This document shows, piece by piece, positions 54,244 to 64,000 of a stretch of DNA of 64,000 nucleotides; position 1 is the stretch's first letter; every line of letters starts with the position of its first letter. Source of the stretch: Buchnera aphidicola (Brachycaudus cardui) (GTDB lineage: Bacteria > Pseudomonadota > Gammaproteobacteria > Enterobacterales > Enterobacteriaceae); NCBI RefSeq assembly GCF_005081945.1, contig NZ_CP034879.1:315363-379362 (forward strand). Reading direction: 5' to 3'. Under the pieces are notes generated by a model, which was not told where the DNA came from, did not search any database, and was given only the letters and a program-made list of their open reading frames with translations. The translations under genes were made by a program, and so were the position numbers.

Positions 54244-55779
54244 TCAAGAAAAATTATAAGAAAAATTTAATAAACGTATTCCTAAAAAATGTAACATAAC
54301 TAAGTAACTGATTCCAGAAATAAAACAAACAAAAATTAAACGAATTATTTTATTTAAAAAAGAACCTGTACTCCAAAGAGGCATAAAATGTAATATACAA
54401 AATAAAATAAAAAGCATTACTAATACTGCTAAAATTAAACGAAAAAGAAAAAAAAATTCATTATATTTAAAAAAAATTATTTTTCTTTGATGTAATTTCC
54501 AATAAAGTAATAAAAAATTTATCCATCCAGATATACTAACAGATAAAGCAAGACCAGCATGTTTAAAATAAAAAATAAAAATTGGATTCATTAATTGTGT
54601 TAAAAATAGTGTTAATAATGAAATCTGCATGGGAATATGTATTTCTTCAGAAGCATAAAAAGCCGAGGCTAATATTTTTACTAAGATAAAAGACACTAGA
54701 CCCAAAGCATATAGCTCTAATACTCTTTTAGTCATTAAAACATCAAAATTTGTAAATTTTCCATATTGAAAAAGAACTATAATAATAGGTTTGGCAAGAA
54801 AAAATAGTATAACAGCACTTGGTAATGATACTATCAAACCAATACGTAACCCCCAATCAAGCAATTTCTTGTATTCTGACTTTATACGATATTTATATCG
54901 TTTAGTAAGAGATGTAAATAAGATAGTACTTAATGACACACCTAATATACCTACTGGAAATTCTATTAATCGATCAGCATAATATATCCAAGATATTGAT
55001 CCTGAACATAATAATGAAGTAAAAATAGTATTAATAATTAAAGAAATTTGATTTGCAGAAGTTCCTAAAATAGTAGGTCCTATTTTTTTTAAAAATCTTA
55101 AAAGACCAATATTATTCCAACTTAAATTAGGTATAACTAACATATTTATTTTGTATAATAATGGCAATTGATAGCATAATTGAATAAAACCACCGATAAT
55201 AACAGCCCATGCTAAAGAAATAATAGAAGGATTAAAAAAAGAACTAAAAAAAATAGAAAAAAAAATAATACTAATATTTAAAAATATTGAAGATAAAGCC
55301 GGAATCGAGAAATAATTCCAACTATTTAAAATAGATGAAAAAAATGAAGATAAAGAAATGAATAAAATATAAGGCAACATAATCGTTAGTAAATGTTCAG
55401 ATAATTTTAATTTTTCGGGTAATTCTGTAAAACCTGGAGCATTAATTAAAATTAAAAAGCGAGAAAAAAACATTCCTAGTATTATTACTATAGACATAAA
55501 AAAAATTATAAAACTAAATATAGAAGAAATAAAATCTTGAATATATTTTTTGTTTTGACAAGTTTTATACTCTATTAATATAGGTACAAAAATTTGAGAA
55601 AACGAACCATCAGAAAAAATACGACATAATAAATTAGGAATTTTAAAAGATATAAAAAAAGCATCAGTAAACATAGAAGCACCAAATGTACTAGCAATTA
55701 AAACATCTCGAATGAAACCTAATATACGAGATAGTAAAGTCATACAGCTTACTGATATTAAAGATTTTAAAAGATTCAT
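54244..55779 (-). CDS. murJ: Lipid II flippase MurJ (MviN)
   Basis: MOP-family membrane protein that moves lipid II across the inner membrane for peptidoglycan synthesis. It has 511 aa, as in E. coli, with about 14 membrane helices. Conserved blocks are SVSCMTLLSRILGFIRDVLI, ASMFTDAFFISFKIPNLLCR and FSQIFVPIL near the N-terminus, and DRLIEFPVGILGVSLSTILF in the middle. It is divergent from pyrC over 112 bases. Confidence 0.96.
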   Translation of the reverse strand: MNLLKSLISVSCMTLLSRILGFIRDVLIASTFGASMFTDAFFISFKIPNLLCRIFSDGSFSQIFVPILIEYKTCQNKKYIQDFISSIFSFIIFFMSIVIILGMFFSRFLILINAPGFTELPEKLKLSEHLLTIMLPYILFISLSSFFSSILNSWNYFSIPALSSIFLNISIIFFSIFFSSFFNPSIISLAWAVIIGGFIQLCYQLPLLYKINMLVIPNLSWNNIGLLRFLKKIGPTILGTSANQISLIINTIFTSLLCSGSISWIYYADRLIEFPVGILGVSLSTILFTSLTKRYKYRIKSEYKKLLDWGLRIGLIVSLPSAVILFFLAKPIIIVLFQYGKFTNFDVLMTKRVLELYALGLVSFILVKILASAFYASEEIHIPMQISLLTLFLTQLMNPIFIFYFKHAGLALSVSISGWINFLLLYWKLHQRKIIFFKYNEFFFLFRLILAVLVMLFILFCILHFMPLWSTGSFLNKIIRLIFVCFISGISYLVMLHFLGIRLLNFSYNFS

Positions 55780-55891
55780 GCTAAACTAACCTATAGCTAT
55801 AACAAATATCTTAATGTTATTTTAAGAAAATGACATTAATGTTATATCAATTTAAATTGATGCTTATTCTCTATAATTAAGGCAATCAAAA

Positions 55892-56950
55892 ATGTCAGAA
55901 TTTGAACAAAAAATAACTATTATAAAACCTGATGATTGGCATGTTCATTTAAGAGATAAAAAAATTTTAAAAAAAGTTATTCGATATACTGGTAAATTTT
56001 ATGAAAGAGCATTAATTATGCCAAATCTTGATGATCCTATTACAAATTGCTTTAAAGGTATTTCTTATCGTAATAGAATTTTAAAATCTATGCATTTATG
56101 TTATCAATTTCAACCATTAATGACTTGTTATTTAACTAGTTTTACTATTCCTGAAGAATTAGAAATTGGATTTTTTAAAAAAATCTTTATAGCAGCTAAA
56201 TTATATCCTTACTGTTCTACAACTAATTCAAAAAAAGGTGTAAGAAAAATTAGTCATATCACTCATGTATTAGAACGTATGGAAAAAATCGGTATGCCAT
56301 TATTAATTCATGGTGAAAAGGTTAATAAACATATTGATATCTATGCTAGAGAAGCAGAATTCATTAAAAATACTTTAGAACCGTTACGTAATAATTTTCC
56401 AAAATTAAAAATAGTCTTAGAACATATTACCACTAGAGAATCTGTAGAATATATTAAAAAAAATGGTTCTAATTATTTATGTGCAACAATTACACCTCAT
56501 CATTTAATGTTGAATCGAAATGATATGTTTGCAGGTGGCATTCAACCTTATCTGTACTGTTTACCTATTTTAAAAAAAAACATACACCAAAAAGCATTAA
56601 GACAAGCCATTGCCAGTGGAAACAAACATTTTTTTTTAGGAAGTGATACAGCACCACACTTACATAAAAATAAAATTAATTTATTTGGTTGCGCAGGTAT
56701 ATTTAATGCTCCATCTTCTTTTTTAGCTTATGTTACAGTTTTTGAAGAAATGAAAGCTTTAAAACATTTACAAGCTTTTTGTTCAGAAAATGGTCCTAAT
56801 TTTTATAACATACCGATTAATAAAAAAACTATAACATTAATTAAAAAACCATGTAAAATAACAAAAAAAATTAATATCGGAAATGATAAAATTATTCCAT
56901 TTTTATCAGGTGAAACTTTAAATTGGTCAATTAAAAGTTTTCCTGAATAA
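55892..56950 (+). CDS. pyrC: Dihydroorotase
   Basis: Third step of pyrimidine synthesis, closing carbamoyl-aspartate to dihydroorotate. It has 352 aa, against 348 in E. coli. The zinc site is DDWHVHLRD near residue 15. LIMPNLDDPITN, the carbamylated-Lys region AAKLYPYCSTTN, the His pair of LLIHGE and VLEHITT, and the catalytic Asp of FLGSDTAPH are all present. The ribosome-binding site is taagg. It is convergent with flgN after 36 bases. Confidence 0.97.
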   Translation: MSEFEQKITIIKPDDWHVHLRDKKILKKVIRYTGKFYERALIMPNLDDPITNCFKGISYRNRILKSMHLCYQFQPLMTCYLTSFTIPEELEIGFFKKIFIAAKLYPYCSTTNSKKGVRKISHITHVLERMEKIGMPLLIHGEKVNKHIDIYAREAEFIKNTLEPLRNNFPKLKIVLEHITTRESVEYIKKNGSNYLCATITPHHLMLNRNDMFAGGIQPYLYCLPILKKNIHQKALRQAIASGNKHFFLGSDTAPHLHKNKINLFGCAGIFNAPSSFLAYVTVFEEMKALKHLQAFCSENGPNFYNIPINKKTITLIKKPCKITKKINIGNDKIIPFLSGETLNWSIKSFPE

Positions 56951-56986
56951 ATTATTATTAGTCCTTTTAAAACTATCATACAACAT

Positions 56987-57393
56987 TTAAATTTCTACAT
57001 TTCCGCTAATGTTATAAGTAATACATTTTTGATGGGATGTAAGTAATTCTAAAAAATGCTGATTCAAATAAAATTTTTTATTTAAAAGAATTTTATTTTG
57101 ATGATTTAATTGTTTTAAAAACAAGCATTTTTTAATAATAAAATTCCAATGTTTATTTAATTTAAAATATTTTAAATAAGGAGAGAATATGTTATATTTT
57201 TCTTCAAGAAAAACTCTCTCTTTATTCAATTTTGAAAACAAATTGAAAGAATCTTCTTTTTTTTTATTATTATTTTTAGTTCATTTATAGTCGCATTAGA
57301 ATCTAATAAATATTTATGCTCTTGATTAAGTATAGTATCTAAAGATAATAAGGTATTTTCTATTTTTTTTATTATGTCTATTAATTTTTTCAT
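56987..57393 (-). pseudogene. flgN: Flagellar export chaperone FlgN, frameshifted in a 9-A run
   Basis: FlgN is the chaperone for the hook-filament junction proteins FlgK and FlgL. From an ATG at 57393 the minus strand reads MKKLIDIIKKIENTLLSLD and on to NATINELKIII, then reaches a run of nine A (T at 57257-57265 on the plus strand) and goes out of frame. The other frame runs from the run to 56987 (KLNKERVFLEEKYN to the end SGNVEI). One extra A gives a single frame of about 136 codons, against 138 in E. coli. The identity rests on length, coiled-coil character and position before flgA, since FlgN sequences diverge quickly. Confidence 0.75.
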
Positions 57394-57505
57394 ATGATAT
57401 TTACAAAATTTTTTTCTATAAATAATAAGATTTTTACATAAAGATATTATTACATCAATAAAAAATTATATTTTTATAAAATAGTGTGTGTTGTTTATAG
57501 TGTAT

Positions 57506-58164
57506 TCATGCAGATACTATAACTTCTTTATTTTTATTTATAATGCCTGTCAGAATTTGACCATTTTTTGTTTTAACACGTATTTTATCATTTTCTGCTC
57601 CATTATTTAATGATATTGCCGTAGAAGAAATAGTAAAATTTTCTTCATGAATAATAATAATAACTTTTTGATTTACTTTTACTAACCAAAATGGACGTAT
57701 CATAAAAGATGTGATTGGCTGTAAAGGAAAAATATCACGTAAACTAACTTTATCAATAACATCTTCTTTCTTAAAATAAGTATTTTTAGGCAGTGTATCT
57801 AACCGACCAATTAACATCTTTAAATCTGATATTTGTATTTTAGTACCTCGTAAAATTTTTCTTTTTGCTACAATATATTCTCCTTTTGTTTGAAGTTCCA
57901 CTTGTAAGTAGTAGTGTCGTTGATTACAAGTTAACAGAACATCCACTAAACCTAAATAACGAAAATTACTTGGTACTGAAAAAAAAGGTTTTTTACAATA
58001 TATATTTTTTTTTAATTGAGTACGTATTATAACATGAATATGATCTTTTTTAATAGGATACTCTTTTTTAAAAAAATGAATTAATTGATCAGTTAAACTA
58101 ATAGCATTAACTTTAAAAGATAAAAAAACCAAAAAAAAACAAATTATTATTTTTTTAATAACAT
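57506..58164 (-). pseudogene. flgA: Flagellar P-ring chaperone FlgA, start broken by a 7-A run
   Basis: Periplasmic protein that helps assemble the FlgI P ring. The mature part (SAF-like domain, from about ISLTDQLIHFFK to the end) is intact with conserved REILRGTKIQ-like and PFWLVKVNQKV blocks, total about 219 codons if repaired, the E. coli length. An ATG at 58164 with an ideal ribosome-binding site (aagga, 5 bases) begins MLLKK but meets TAA after a run of seven A (T at 58150-58156 on the plus strand). One extra A gives the signal peptide MLLKKIIICFFLVFLSFKVN. Without it, only a TTG at 58132 or a rare ATT could start the frame. Confidence 0.8.
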
Positions 58165-58400
58165 TCTTTTCCTTATAGTATTTATATTAATTTAATATGA
58201 TTTTTTATTATATTTTTTAATATCATTATCTTGATAGAAAATATTTAATACAGGTATAATAAGCATAAATATATTATAATTATTAATATTTATAAAAATT
58301 ATAATGAAAATAATAGATATTCTAAACAAAACGGAATAAAATAATATTTTTATATAACTCCTCGAAATAAATTTGTATACTTAATTTTAAGGTATAGAAT

Positions 58401-58811
58401 ATGTTTAATAAAATTAATCAAGTTTTTAACTTTAGTCAACAGGCATTAAATCTATATGCTCAGAGACAAGAAATTTTAGCTTCTAATATTGCTAATGCTG
58501 ATACACCTGGATATAAATCAAGAGATATTAATTTTCAAAAAGAACTTATTAAAATATTACAAAATAGAGATACACAAAATAGGAAGATTTTTCTGAATAA
58601 AACATCTCCTAATCATCTAAATGCAAAATATAATAATCTAATTTCATTACAAATAAAACCTGTGATTAGCAATGAAATAAAACCGGATGGAAATACAGTT
58701 AACATGGATAGAGAAAGAATTGAATTTGTCAATAATAGTTTGAAATATCAATCAAGCTTGGCATTTATAAAAAACGAAATAAAAAATATAACACGTGTTT
58801 TACAAGGATAA
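58401..58811 (+). CDS. flgB: Flagellar basal-body rod protein FlgB
   Basis: Proximal rod subunit. It has 136 aa, against 138 in E. coli. The N-terminal rod/hook motif is LASNIANADTPGYKSRDIN. The C-terminal helix (YQSSLAFIKNEIKNITRVLQ) forms the coiled coil. A ribosome-binding site (taaggt) precedes the ATG. First gene of the flgBCDEFGH run, with flgC 8 bases on, and divergent from flgA. Confidence 0.96.
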   Translation: MFNKINQVFNFSQQALNLYAQRQEILASNIANADTPGYKSRDINFQKELIKILQNRDTQNRKIFLNKTSPNHLNAKYNNLISLQIKPVISNEIKPDGNTVNMDRERIEFVNNSLKYQSSLAFIKNEIKNITRVLQG

Positions 58812-58819
58812 TATAAATT

Positions 58820-59230
58820 ATGTCTCTTTTAAACATATTTAATATTGCAGGTTCAGCAATGACAGCACAATCACAAAAAATAAATGTCATTGCAAGCAAT
58901 TTAGCTAATGTAGATAGCATAATACATAAAAATGGAAAATTTTATCCATATATTGCAAAAAAAGTTATTTTTGAATTTGATCCTTTGAGTAACTCAGAAA
59001 TAGGAGGTGTAAAAATATCCCGTATAATCGAAGATTCTAGTCCTATGAAACTAATATATAATCCAAATCATCCTATGGCTAATAAAAAAGGTTATATTTT
59101 AACATCTAATGTCAACCCTATTTCAGAAACAGTAAATAATCTTGTAGCAGCAAGAAGTTATCAAGCAAATGTAGAAGTATTTAAAGCGGCTAAGTCGATG
59201 ATAAATAAAACATTAACAATTATTGAATAA
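58820..59230 (+). CDS. flgC: Flagellar basal-body rod protein FlgC
   Basis: Proximal rod subunit. It has 136 aa, against 134 in E. coli. The N-terminal motif is INVIASNLANVDSI, in the middle is YPYIAKKVIFEFD, and the C-terminal motif is NNLVAARSYQANVEVFKAAK. flgD follows after 12 bases. Confidence 0.96.
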   Translation: MSLLNIFNIAGSAMTAQSQKINVIASNLANVDSIIHKNGKFYPYIAKKVIFEFDPLSNSEIGGVKISRIIEDSSPMKLIYNPNHPMANKKGYILTSNVNPISETVNNLVAARSYQANVEVFKAAKSMINKTLTIIE

Positions 59231-59242
59231 TGGAGGAAAAAA

Positions 59243-59908
59243 ATGAGTACTATTTATACTAATTCATCTATAGATAACAGATTGATTGAAAGAAATGGGA
59301 ATAACTCAAATCCATTAGAACTACAAAAAAATTTTTTAAACTTATTAATTGCGCAAATTAAAAATCAAGATCCTACTGATCCTATTAAAAATACTGAATT
59401 AACATCACAATTAGCTCAAATCAATACTTCTACTGGAATTGAAAGATTAAATAATACTGTAATAGGTTTTTCTAATCAAATTAATCAAGCACAAAATATT
59501 CAAGTATCTTCATTAATTGGACATCAGGTAATGATACCTAGTACTGAAATCAATTATACTAAAGGTAATGATACAAAATTTAGCATGGAACTAGTTAATA
59601 ATGCTAGTTCAGCAAAAATAGAAATTGTAGATGAAAAAGGTAATATTTTATATGTTAAAAAATTAGAAAATATTAAACCTGGTATATATAATTTCACCTG
59701 GGACGGGAAAGATTTAAATAAAAATAGCGTAAAAGATGGCCAATATAAAATTTTAGTTACAGCTCAAAATCAAGACAAAAATGTACCTGCAGAAATTTTA
59801 ATCTCAGCATTAGTGCATGGTATTATTACATCTTCTGGCGACCCTATTATAGATTTAGGAACTGCAGGAAATATAACACTATCAAAAATTCGAGCAATTC
59901 TTCAATAA
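59243..59908 (+). CDS. flgD: Flagellar hook-capping protein FlgD
   Basis: Scaffold needed to assemble the hook. It has 221 aa, against 231 in E. coli. The N-terminal block is FLNLLIAQIKNQDPTDPIKN. The tudor/FnIII-like part has YNFTWDGKDLNKNSVKDGQY. The ribosome-binding site is ggagg. flgE follows after 35 bases. Confidence 0.96.
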   Translation: MSTIYTNSSIDNRLIERNGNNSNPLELQKNFLNLLIAQIKNQDPTDPIKNTELTSQLAQINTSTGIERLNNTVIGFSNQINQAQNIQVSSLIGHQVMIPSTEINYTKGNDTKFSMELVNNASSAKIEIVDEKGNILYVKKLENIKPGIYNFTWDGKDLNKNSVKDGQYKILVTAQNQDKNVPAEILISALVHGIITSSGDPIIDLGTAGNITLSKIRAILQ

Positions 59909-59943
59909 AATTTTCTATTAATCCACATTAAAAGAGTCAATAT

Positions 59944-61176
59944 ATGACAAGTATGGCAGCTATTAGTGGTTTGCTTATCAATAATGATTATATAAATATT
60001 ATATCTAATAATATTGCTAATGCCTCTACTATAGGATATAAATCCAGTCAACCTGTTTTTTTTAATATTTTCTCAAATTCCATGTATTCAAACAGCGTTC
60101 AAGGGTCTGGTGTTGGAATTTCGCATATTATACAAAATTTTAACAGTGGAATGCTTGTTGAAACAGGTAGAGATTTAGATTTAGGCATTATAAGAGACGG
60201 CTTTTTTCGTGTTTTAGATCCTCGAGGTCATGTATATTATACGAGAAATGGTCAATTCTTACTTGATCAAAATCAAAATATTATTAATACTCAAGGTATG
60301 TATCTAACTGGTCAAAATAAGTCTTTTTCAAAAAATACATTTAATAATTTATCTAATTTAGAACCAATTAATTTACAACACGCTCATATATTAAAAGCTA
60401 AACCCACTTCATCAATTACATTAAGTGCAATTTTAAATAATAACATTGATCCTATTACTAATACAGATGATCCTGATCATGATTTATCTAAATCAGCAAA
60501 TTATGTAAGTAATATCACTATTTATAATAAAGACGATAAACCAGAAGAAATAACTATTTCTTTTAAAAAAATAGACAATAATACATGGAAAGTTCATGTT
60601 AAATCAAAAAATAATGTAGAAACTTCTGCAGAAAATAATATAGATAATAGTTTTGATTTAAAATTCAACTCTAGTGGTGAATTAATTTCTAAAGAACTAT
60701 TTAATATTAGATCTAAAAATGCAAAATATGAAGATATTACTTTAAATTTAACTGGTACTGTAGTGGAAAATTCAGATTCTGATAATTCTTTTCAAGAGTT
60801 TTCTCAAGATGGATATTCACAAGGTTCTTTAAAAGCATTTAATATTCTTTCAAATGGTGAAATTATTGGAACATATTCTAATAAACAAACAGTACCAATA
60901 GGACAAATATTACTATCAAAATTTACTAGTCCTGAAAAATTACGACCTGAAAGTGGTAATGTATGGTCTGCTACTGCAGAATCAGGTCAAGGAGATGTAG
61001 GAATAGCAGGTGATTCTGGTTTTGGAGTGCTAACAGAAAGAACTTTAGAAACTTCAAATGTGGATTTAAATAAAGAGTTAATAAATATGATTATAGCACA
61101 GCGTAACTATCAATCAAATGCTCAATCATTTAAAACAGAAGACAAAATAATTAACACATTAATAAATTTACGATAA
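59944..61176 (+). CDS. flgE: Flagellar hook protein FlgE
   Basis: Builds the hook. It has 410 aa, against 402 in E. coli. The N-terminal rod motif is [20 protein letters not shown]. The central part (about residues 140-290) is Asn/Lys-rich and diverged. The C-terminal block is [20 protein letters not shown]. It is the largest subunit of the run, and flgF follows after 25 bases. Confidence 0.96.
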   Translation: MTSMAAISGLLINNDYINIISNNIANASTIGYKSSQPVFFNIFSNSMYSNSVQGSGVGISHIIQNFNSGMLVETGRDLDLGIIRDGFFRVLDPRGHVYYTRNGQFLLDQNQNIINTQGMYLTGQNKSFSKNTFNNLSNLEPINLQHAHILKAKPTSSITLSAILNNNIDPITNTDDPDHDLSKSANYVSNITIYNKDDKPEEITISFKKIDNNTWKVHVKSKNNVETSAENNIDNSFDLKFNSSGELISKELFNIRSKNAKYEDITLNLTGTVVENSDSDNSFQEFSQDGYSQGSLKAFNILSNGEIIGTYSNKQTVPIGQILLSKFTSPEKLRPESGNVWSATAESGQGDVGIAGDSGFGVLTERTLETSNVDLNKELINMIIAQRNYQSNAQSFKTEDKIINTLINLR

Positions 61177-61201
61177 TCTATTAATAGGATGAAATACTAC
61201 A

Positions 61202-61954
61202 ATGGAGAATGCAATATACAGCTCTATGCTCTCTGCTAATCAACTATTAGAAAAACAAACTATTATTTCTAATAATATAGCAAATGCTTCAACTACTGGT
61301 TTTAAAGAAAAATTTTTTTATACATTACAAACGTTAGATGCAAAAAATTTATACAATAATAGCTACAATAAAATTGTAAAAGAATATTATAATCTATCTC
61401 CAGGAACACTACATCATACTGAAAGAAATTTAGACATCTTTATTAAAGATAATGCTTGGTTAACAGTTAAAGATATAAATGGTCAAGAAGCATATACAAA
61501 AAATGGTCATTTAAAGATCAATGCACAAAACAAACTGACTGTGCAAGATAATGAAGTAATATTACAATACGGTAATATTAAAATACCTAATAATGTGAAT
61601 TTAAAAATTTTGTCTGATGGAATTATTACTTCAATAGAAAAAAAGAAAAATAAAATCTTTAATACTCAAATAGGTAAATTAAAATTAACATATCTTCCCG
61701 AAAAAAACATAATACAAAAAGACAATGGATTATTTTATCTTAAAATAAACAATCAACTAAATAAATATAGTAGTAATATTAATCATAATATACGTCTTCA
61801 ATCCGGTATGTTAGAAGAAAGCAATGTTAATCCTTCTAAAAATATGATAGAAATGATATCAAATGCAAGACAATTTGACATGCAAATGAAAATGATATCT
61901 ATATGTGATCAAAATTCTGAACGTGCTAATCAATTAATGGATATTAATAACTAA
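61202..61954 (+). CDS. flgF: Flagellar basal-body rod protein FlgF
   Basis: Proximal rod subunit. It has 250 aa, against 251 in E. coli. The N-terminus is [20 protein letters not shown] followed by [15 protein letters not shown]. The C-terminal block is [20 protein letters not shown]. It is more diverged in the middle than flgG. flgG follows after 16 bases. Confidence 0.95.
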   Translation: MENAIYSSMLSANQLLEKQTIISNNIANASTTGFKEKFFYTLQTLDAKNLYNNSYNKIVKEYYNLSPGTLHHTERNLDIFIKDNAWLTVKDINGQEAYTKNGHLKINAQNKLTVQDNEVILQYGNIKIPNNVNLKILSDGIITSIEKKKNKIFNTQIGKLKLTYLPEKNIIQKDNGLFYLKINNQLNKYSSNINHNIRLQSGMLEESNVNPSKNMIEMISNARQFDMQMKMISICDQNSERANQLMDINN

Positions 61955-61970
61955 ATAATAGGAAAAAAAT

Positions 61971-62753
61971 ATGATTCCTTCTTTATGGATTGCTAAAACT
62001 GGTCTTGATGCTCAACAAATTAATATGAATGTGATTTCTAATAATTTAGCAAATGTCAGTACTAACGGATTTAAACGTTCTAGAGCAGTATTTGAAGATT
62101 TAATGTATCAAACAATACGACAAGCAGGAACAAATTCATCTATTGATACAAATTTACCATCAGGATTACAAATAGGTACTGGAGTAAGACCGGTGGCTAC
62201 TGAAAGAATTCATAGTCAAGGTAATCTTTCAAAAACAGATTCTCAAAAAGACGTAGCTATTAATGGACCAGGTTTTTTTCAAGTACAATTACCAGATGGT
62301 AATATAGCATATACTAGAGATGGTTCTTTTCAATTTGATCAAAACGGTCAACTAGTAACTAATAGTGGTTTTCCAATTATACCTGAAATTAATATTCCTT
62401 CGAATACTTTAAATATTAATATAGCAAGAGATGGTATTATTAGCGTTGCAGTGCAAGGGCAAACACAACCAATTTTTCTTGGTCAATTAAATTTAATTAA
62501 TTTTATTAATAGCTCTGGATTAGAAAGCTTAGGAGAAAATTTATATCAAGAAACTCAAGCATCAGGAACACCAATTGATACTACTCCAGGTTTAAATGGT
62601 ACTGGTGTATTGTGTCAAGGATATGTTGAAACGTCAAATGTGAATGTTGCTGAAGAACTAGTGAATATGATTCAAACTCAAAGAGCATATGAAATAAATA
62701 GTAAATCTATCAATACATCAGATCAAATGTTGCAAAAATTATCACAGTTATAA
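61971..62753 (+). CDS. flgG: Flagellar distal rod protein FlgG
   Basis: Forms the distal rod. It has 260 aa, the E. coli length, and is the best conserved of the run. The N-terminus is [20 protein letters not shown] with [20 protein letters not shown], and the C-terminus is [20 protein letters not shown]. flgH follows after 81 bases. Confidence 0.98.
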   Translation: MIPSLWIAKTGLDAQQINMNVISNNLANVSTNGFKRSRAVFEDLMYQTIRQAGTNSSIDTNLPSGLQIGTGVRPVATERIHSQGNLSKTDSQKDVAINGPGFFQVQLPDGNIAYTRDGSFQFDQNGQLVTNSGFPIIPEINIPSNTLNINIARDGIISVAVQGQTQPIFLGQLNLINFINSSGLESLGENLYQETQASGTPIDTTPGLNGTGVLCQGYVETSNVNVAEELVNMIQTQRAYEINSKSINTSDQMLQKLSQL

Positions 62754-62834
62754 TGTAAAATGTTTTTATTATTTTCATAAAAGTTTAAGTGAAATTTTAT
62801 ATATCAAAAATCTATAATTAAAGGTAACTTTGTC

Positions 62835-63551
62835 GTGATAAAGTTATTTATTTTTCAAATTAAATATTTTTTAATTGCTATTTTTTTATTATTACTTCAG
62901 AGTTGTGCCTCTGTTCAATATAAACCTCTAGTAGAGGGTATGACAACTGCTGTAGCACCTAACATTTTACCTAAAGTAGTAAATGGATCTTTATTTCAAG
63001 AATATATGCCTATAAAGACTGGTTATCAAGCATTATTTGAAGATCACCGTCCACATAATATTGGTGATATAATCACAGTTGTATTACAAGAAAATATCAG
63101 TGCTAGTAATAGCTCGGCTTCTAATATGAGTCGAGATGGAAATGCTAATCTAGGAGTTACAATATCACCTGGACAATTAAATCCTTTATTAGGTCTTGAT
63201 TTAAAAAATAATCAATCTGGATTGAATGGAATAGGAAAAAATGCTTTTTCTGGAACCGGTAGTAATTCAGCTAAAAATACATTTACTGGACTTATTACTG
63301 TAACTGTGAAAAAGGTACTACCAAATGGAAATTTACAAGTTGTTGGAGAAAAACAAGTTGCTATTAACGAAGGTACAGAATTTATTCGTTTTTCCGGTGT
63401 AGTAAATCCTAATAATATAAATAAAAATAACTTAGTAACATCTACTCAAATATCTGATACACGTATTGAATATTTAAGTAATGGACGCATTAATGAAATT
63501 CAAAAAATGGGATGGTTACAAAGATTTTTACTAAAATTTTCTCCTATATAG
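62835..63551 (+). CDS. flgH: Flagellar L-ring lipoprotein FlgH
   Basis: Outer-membrane L ring around the rod. It has 238 aa from a GTG start, against 232 in E. coli. The lipoprotein signal ends [10 protein letters not shown], with Cys near residue 24. [33 protein letters not shown] and [17 protein letters not shown] are conserved, and the end is [13 protein letters not shown]. As a lipoprotein it would need LolCDE to reach the outer membrane. Confidence 0.96.
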   Translation: MIKLFIFQIKYFLIAIFLLLLQSCASVQYKPLVEGMTTAVAPNILPKVVNGSLFQEYMPIKTGYQALFEDHRPHNIGDIITVVLQENISASNSSASNMSRDGNANLGVTISPGQLNPLLGLDLKNNQSGLNGIGKNAFSGTGSNSAKNTFTGLITVTVKKVLPNGNLQVVGEKQVAINEGTEFIRFSGVVNPNNINKNNLVTSTQISDTRIEYLSNGRINEIQKMGWLQRFLLKFSPI

Positions 63552-63623
63552 ATATTTTTTTATAAAATTATATAATCAAAAAAATATCAAATAATTATAT
63601 GTTTTCTAAATTAGATTAGAGCT

Positions 63624-63650
63624 CATAAAGGACGTTATTAGTCCTTTATG
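63624..63650 (+). terminator. Hairpin between flgH and flgI
   Basis: Perfect 10-bp stem cataaaggac / gtcctttatg with a 7-base loop, 72 bases after flgH. No strong T-run follows. It suggests the flg run is split into two transcripts here. Confidence 0.5.
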
Positions 63651-63753
63651 ACAAAACTAGATAAAATATCTAAAAAAAAATACAATACAAAAAATAAAAA
63701 AATTTTTTATATAATGAGAATATTTATTGAAAATAACATATTTATATACTAAA

Positions 63754-63771
63754 ACACTTTTTGAAAAGTGT
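63754..63771 (+). repeat. Short inverted repeat just before flgI
   Basis: acactttt / aaaagtgt, 8 bases per arm with only 2 bases between, ending 17 bases before the flgI start. It may shape the flgI leader. A chance event is also possible. Confidence 0.3.
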
Positions 63772-63788
63772 ATTCATAAAGGTTTTTT

Positions 63789-64000
63789 ATGTCTAAAATA
63801 ATATCATCATTAAAATTGATTTTTTTTATTGTGATTAGTTTATCAGCTCCTGTATATGCTGAAAAAATACGTGATTTGACTAGCATCCAGGGAATTCGAG
63901 ATAACCAACTTATTGGTTACGGTTTAATAGTAGGTCTAGATGGTACAGGTGATCAATCCACGCAAGCTCCATTTACAAATCAGTCTTTAAGTAATATGCT
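63789..64000 (+). CDS. flgI: Flagellar P-ring protein FlgI (5' part, cut by window edge)
   Basis: P ring of the basal body. About 70 codons are seen, continuing past the window. The signal peptide [20 protein letters not shown] ends near VYA, then [19 protein letters not shown] and [17 protein letters not shown], the family start. The ribosome-binding site is aaaggt. Confidence 0.96.
   Translation, partial: MSKIISSLKLIFFIVISLSAPVYAEKIRDLTSIQGIRDNQLIGYGLIVGLDGTGDQSTQAPFTNQSLSNM

Overview
The window is a stretch of chromosome from a Buchnera aphidicola-like endosymbiont of aphids (a reduced gammaproteobacterium). The evidence is the extreme A+T content, the near absence of non-housekeeping genes, proteins that match their E. 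coli counterparts almost end to end but are rich in Lys, Asn and Ile, and blocks of E. coli gene order joined after loss of the genes between them. I found no insertion sequence, prophage, CRISPR array or accessory island.

Layout. 1-4.4 kb: end of rlmN, then ispG, hisS, glyA. 4.5-7.8 kb: bioD, bioB, bioA, the last three steps of biotin synthesis only. 7.8-11.4 kb: pgl and an Mfd that lacks its N-terminal UvrB-like module. 12-15 kb: lolC-lolD-lolE, with lolE frameshifted. 15-20 kb: gapA, queF, fldA, phrB, ybgI. 20-27.7 kb: central carbon genes sucA, sucB, gpmA, pfkA, glpF, tpiA. 27.8-34.4 kb: minus-strand block serS-serC-aroA-cmk-rpsA-ihfB, with cmk frameshifted. 34.8-38.1 kb: trxB, infA, aspS. 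38.1-41.9 kb: zinc importer znuBC/znuA and mepM. 42-45.2 kb: pykA and zwf. 45.3-49.3 kb: htpX, an eroded cspC, yoaE, tsaB. 49.4-51.2 kb: minCDE. 51.5-53 kb: a frameshifted rsmC and three tRNA genes (Leu, Cys, Ser). 53-57 kb: ompA, murJ, pyrC. 57-64 kb: flagellar hook-basal-body genes flgN, flgA and flgBCDEFGH, with flgI cut by the window edge.

Together the genes cover lower glycolysis, entry to the pentose phosphate path, the 2-oxoglutarate dehydrogenase step, isoprenoid, aromatic, serine/glycine and biotin steps, translation, cell-envelope upkeep, division-site placement, and the flagellar hook-basal body.

The most notable observation is a set of five genes (lolE, cmk, rsmC, flgN, flgA) whose reading frames are each broken by a one-base change in a run of 7 to 10 A residues, with the rest of each gene well conserved. 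They may be rescued by slippage on poly(A), be recent pseudogenes, or be homopolymer sequencing errors. A second is a fossil cspC between htpX and yoaE that can still be aligned codon by codon. No wholly new multi-gene system is visible.
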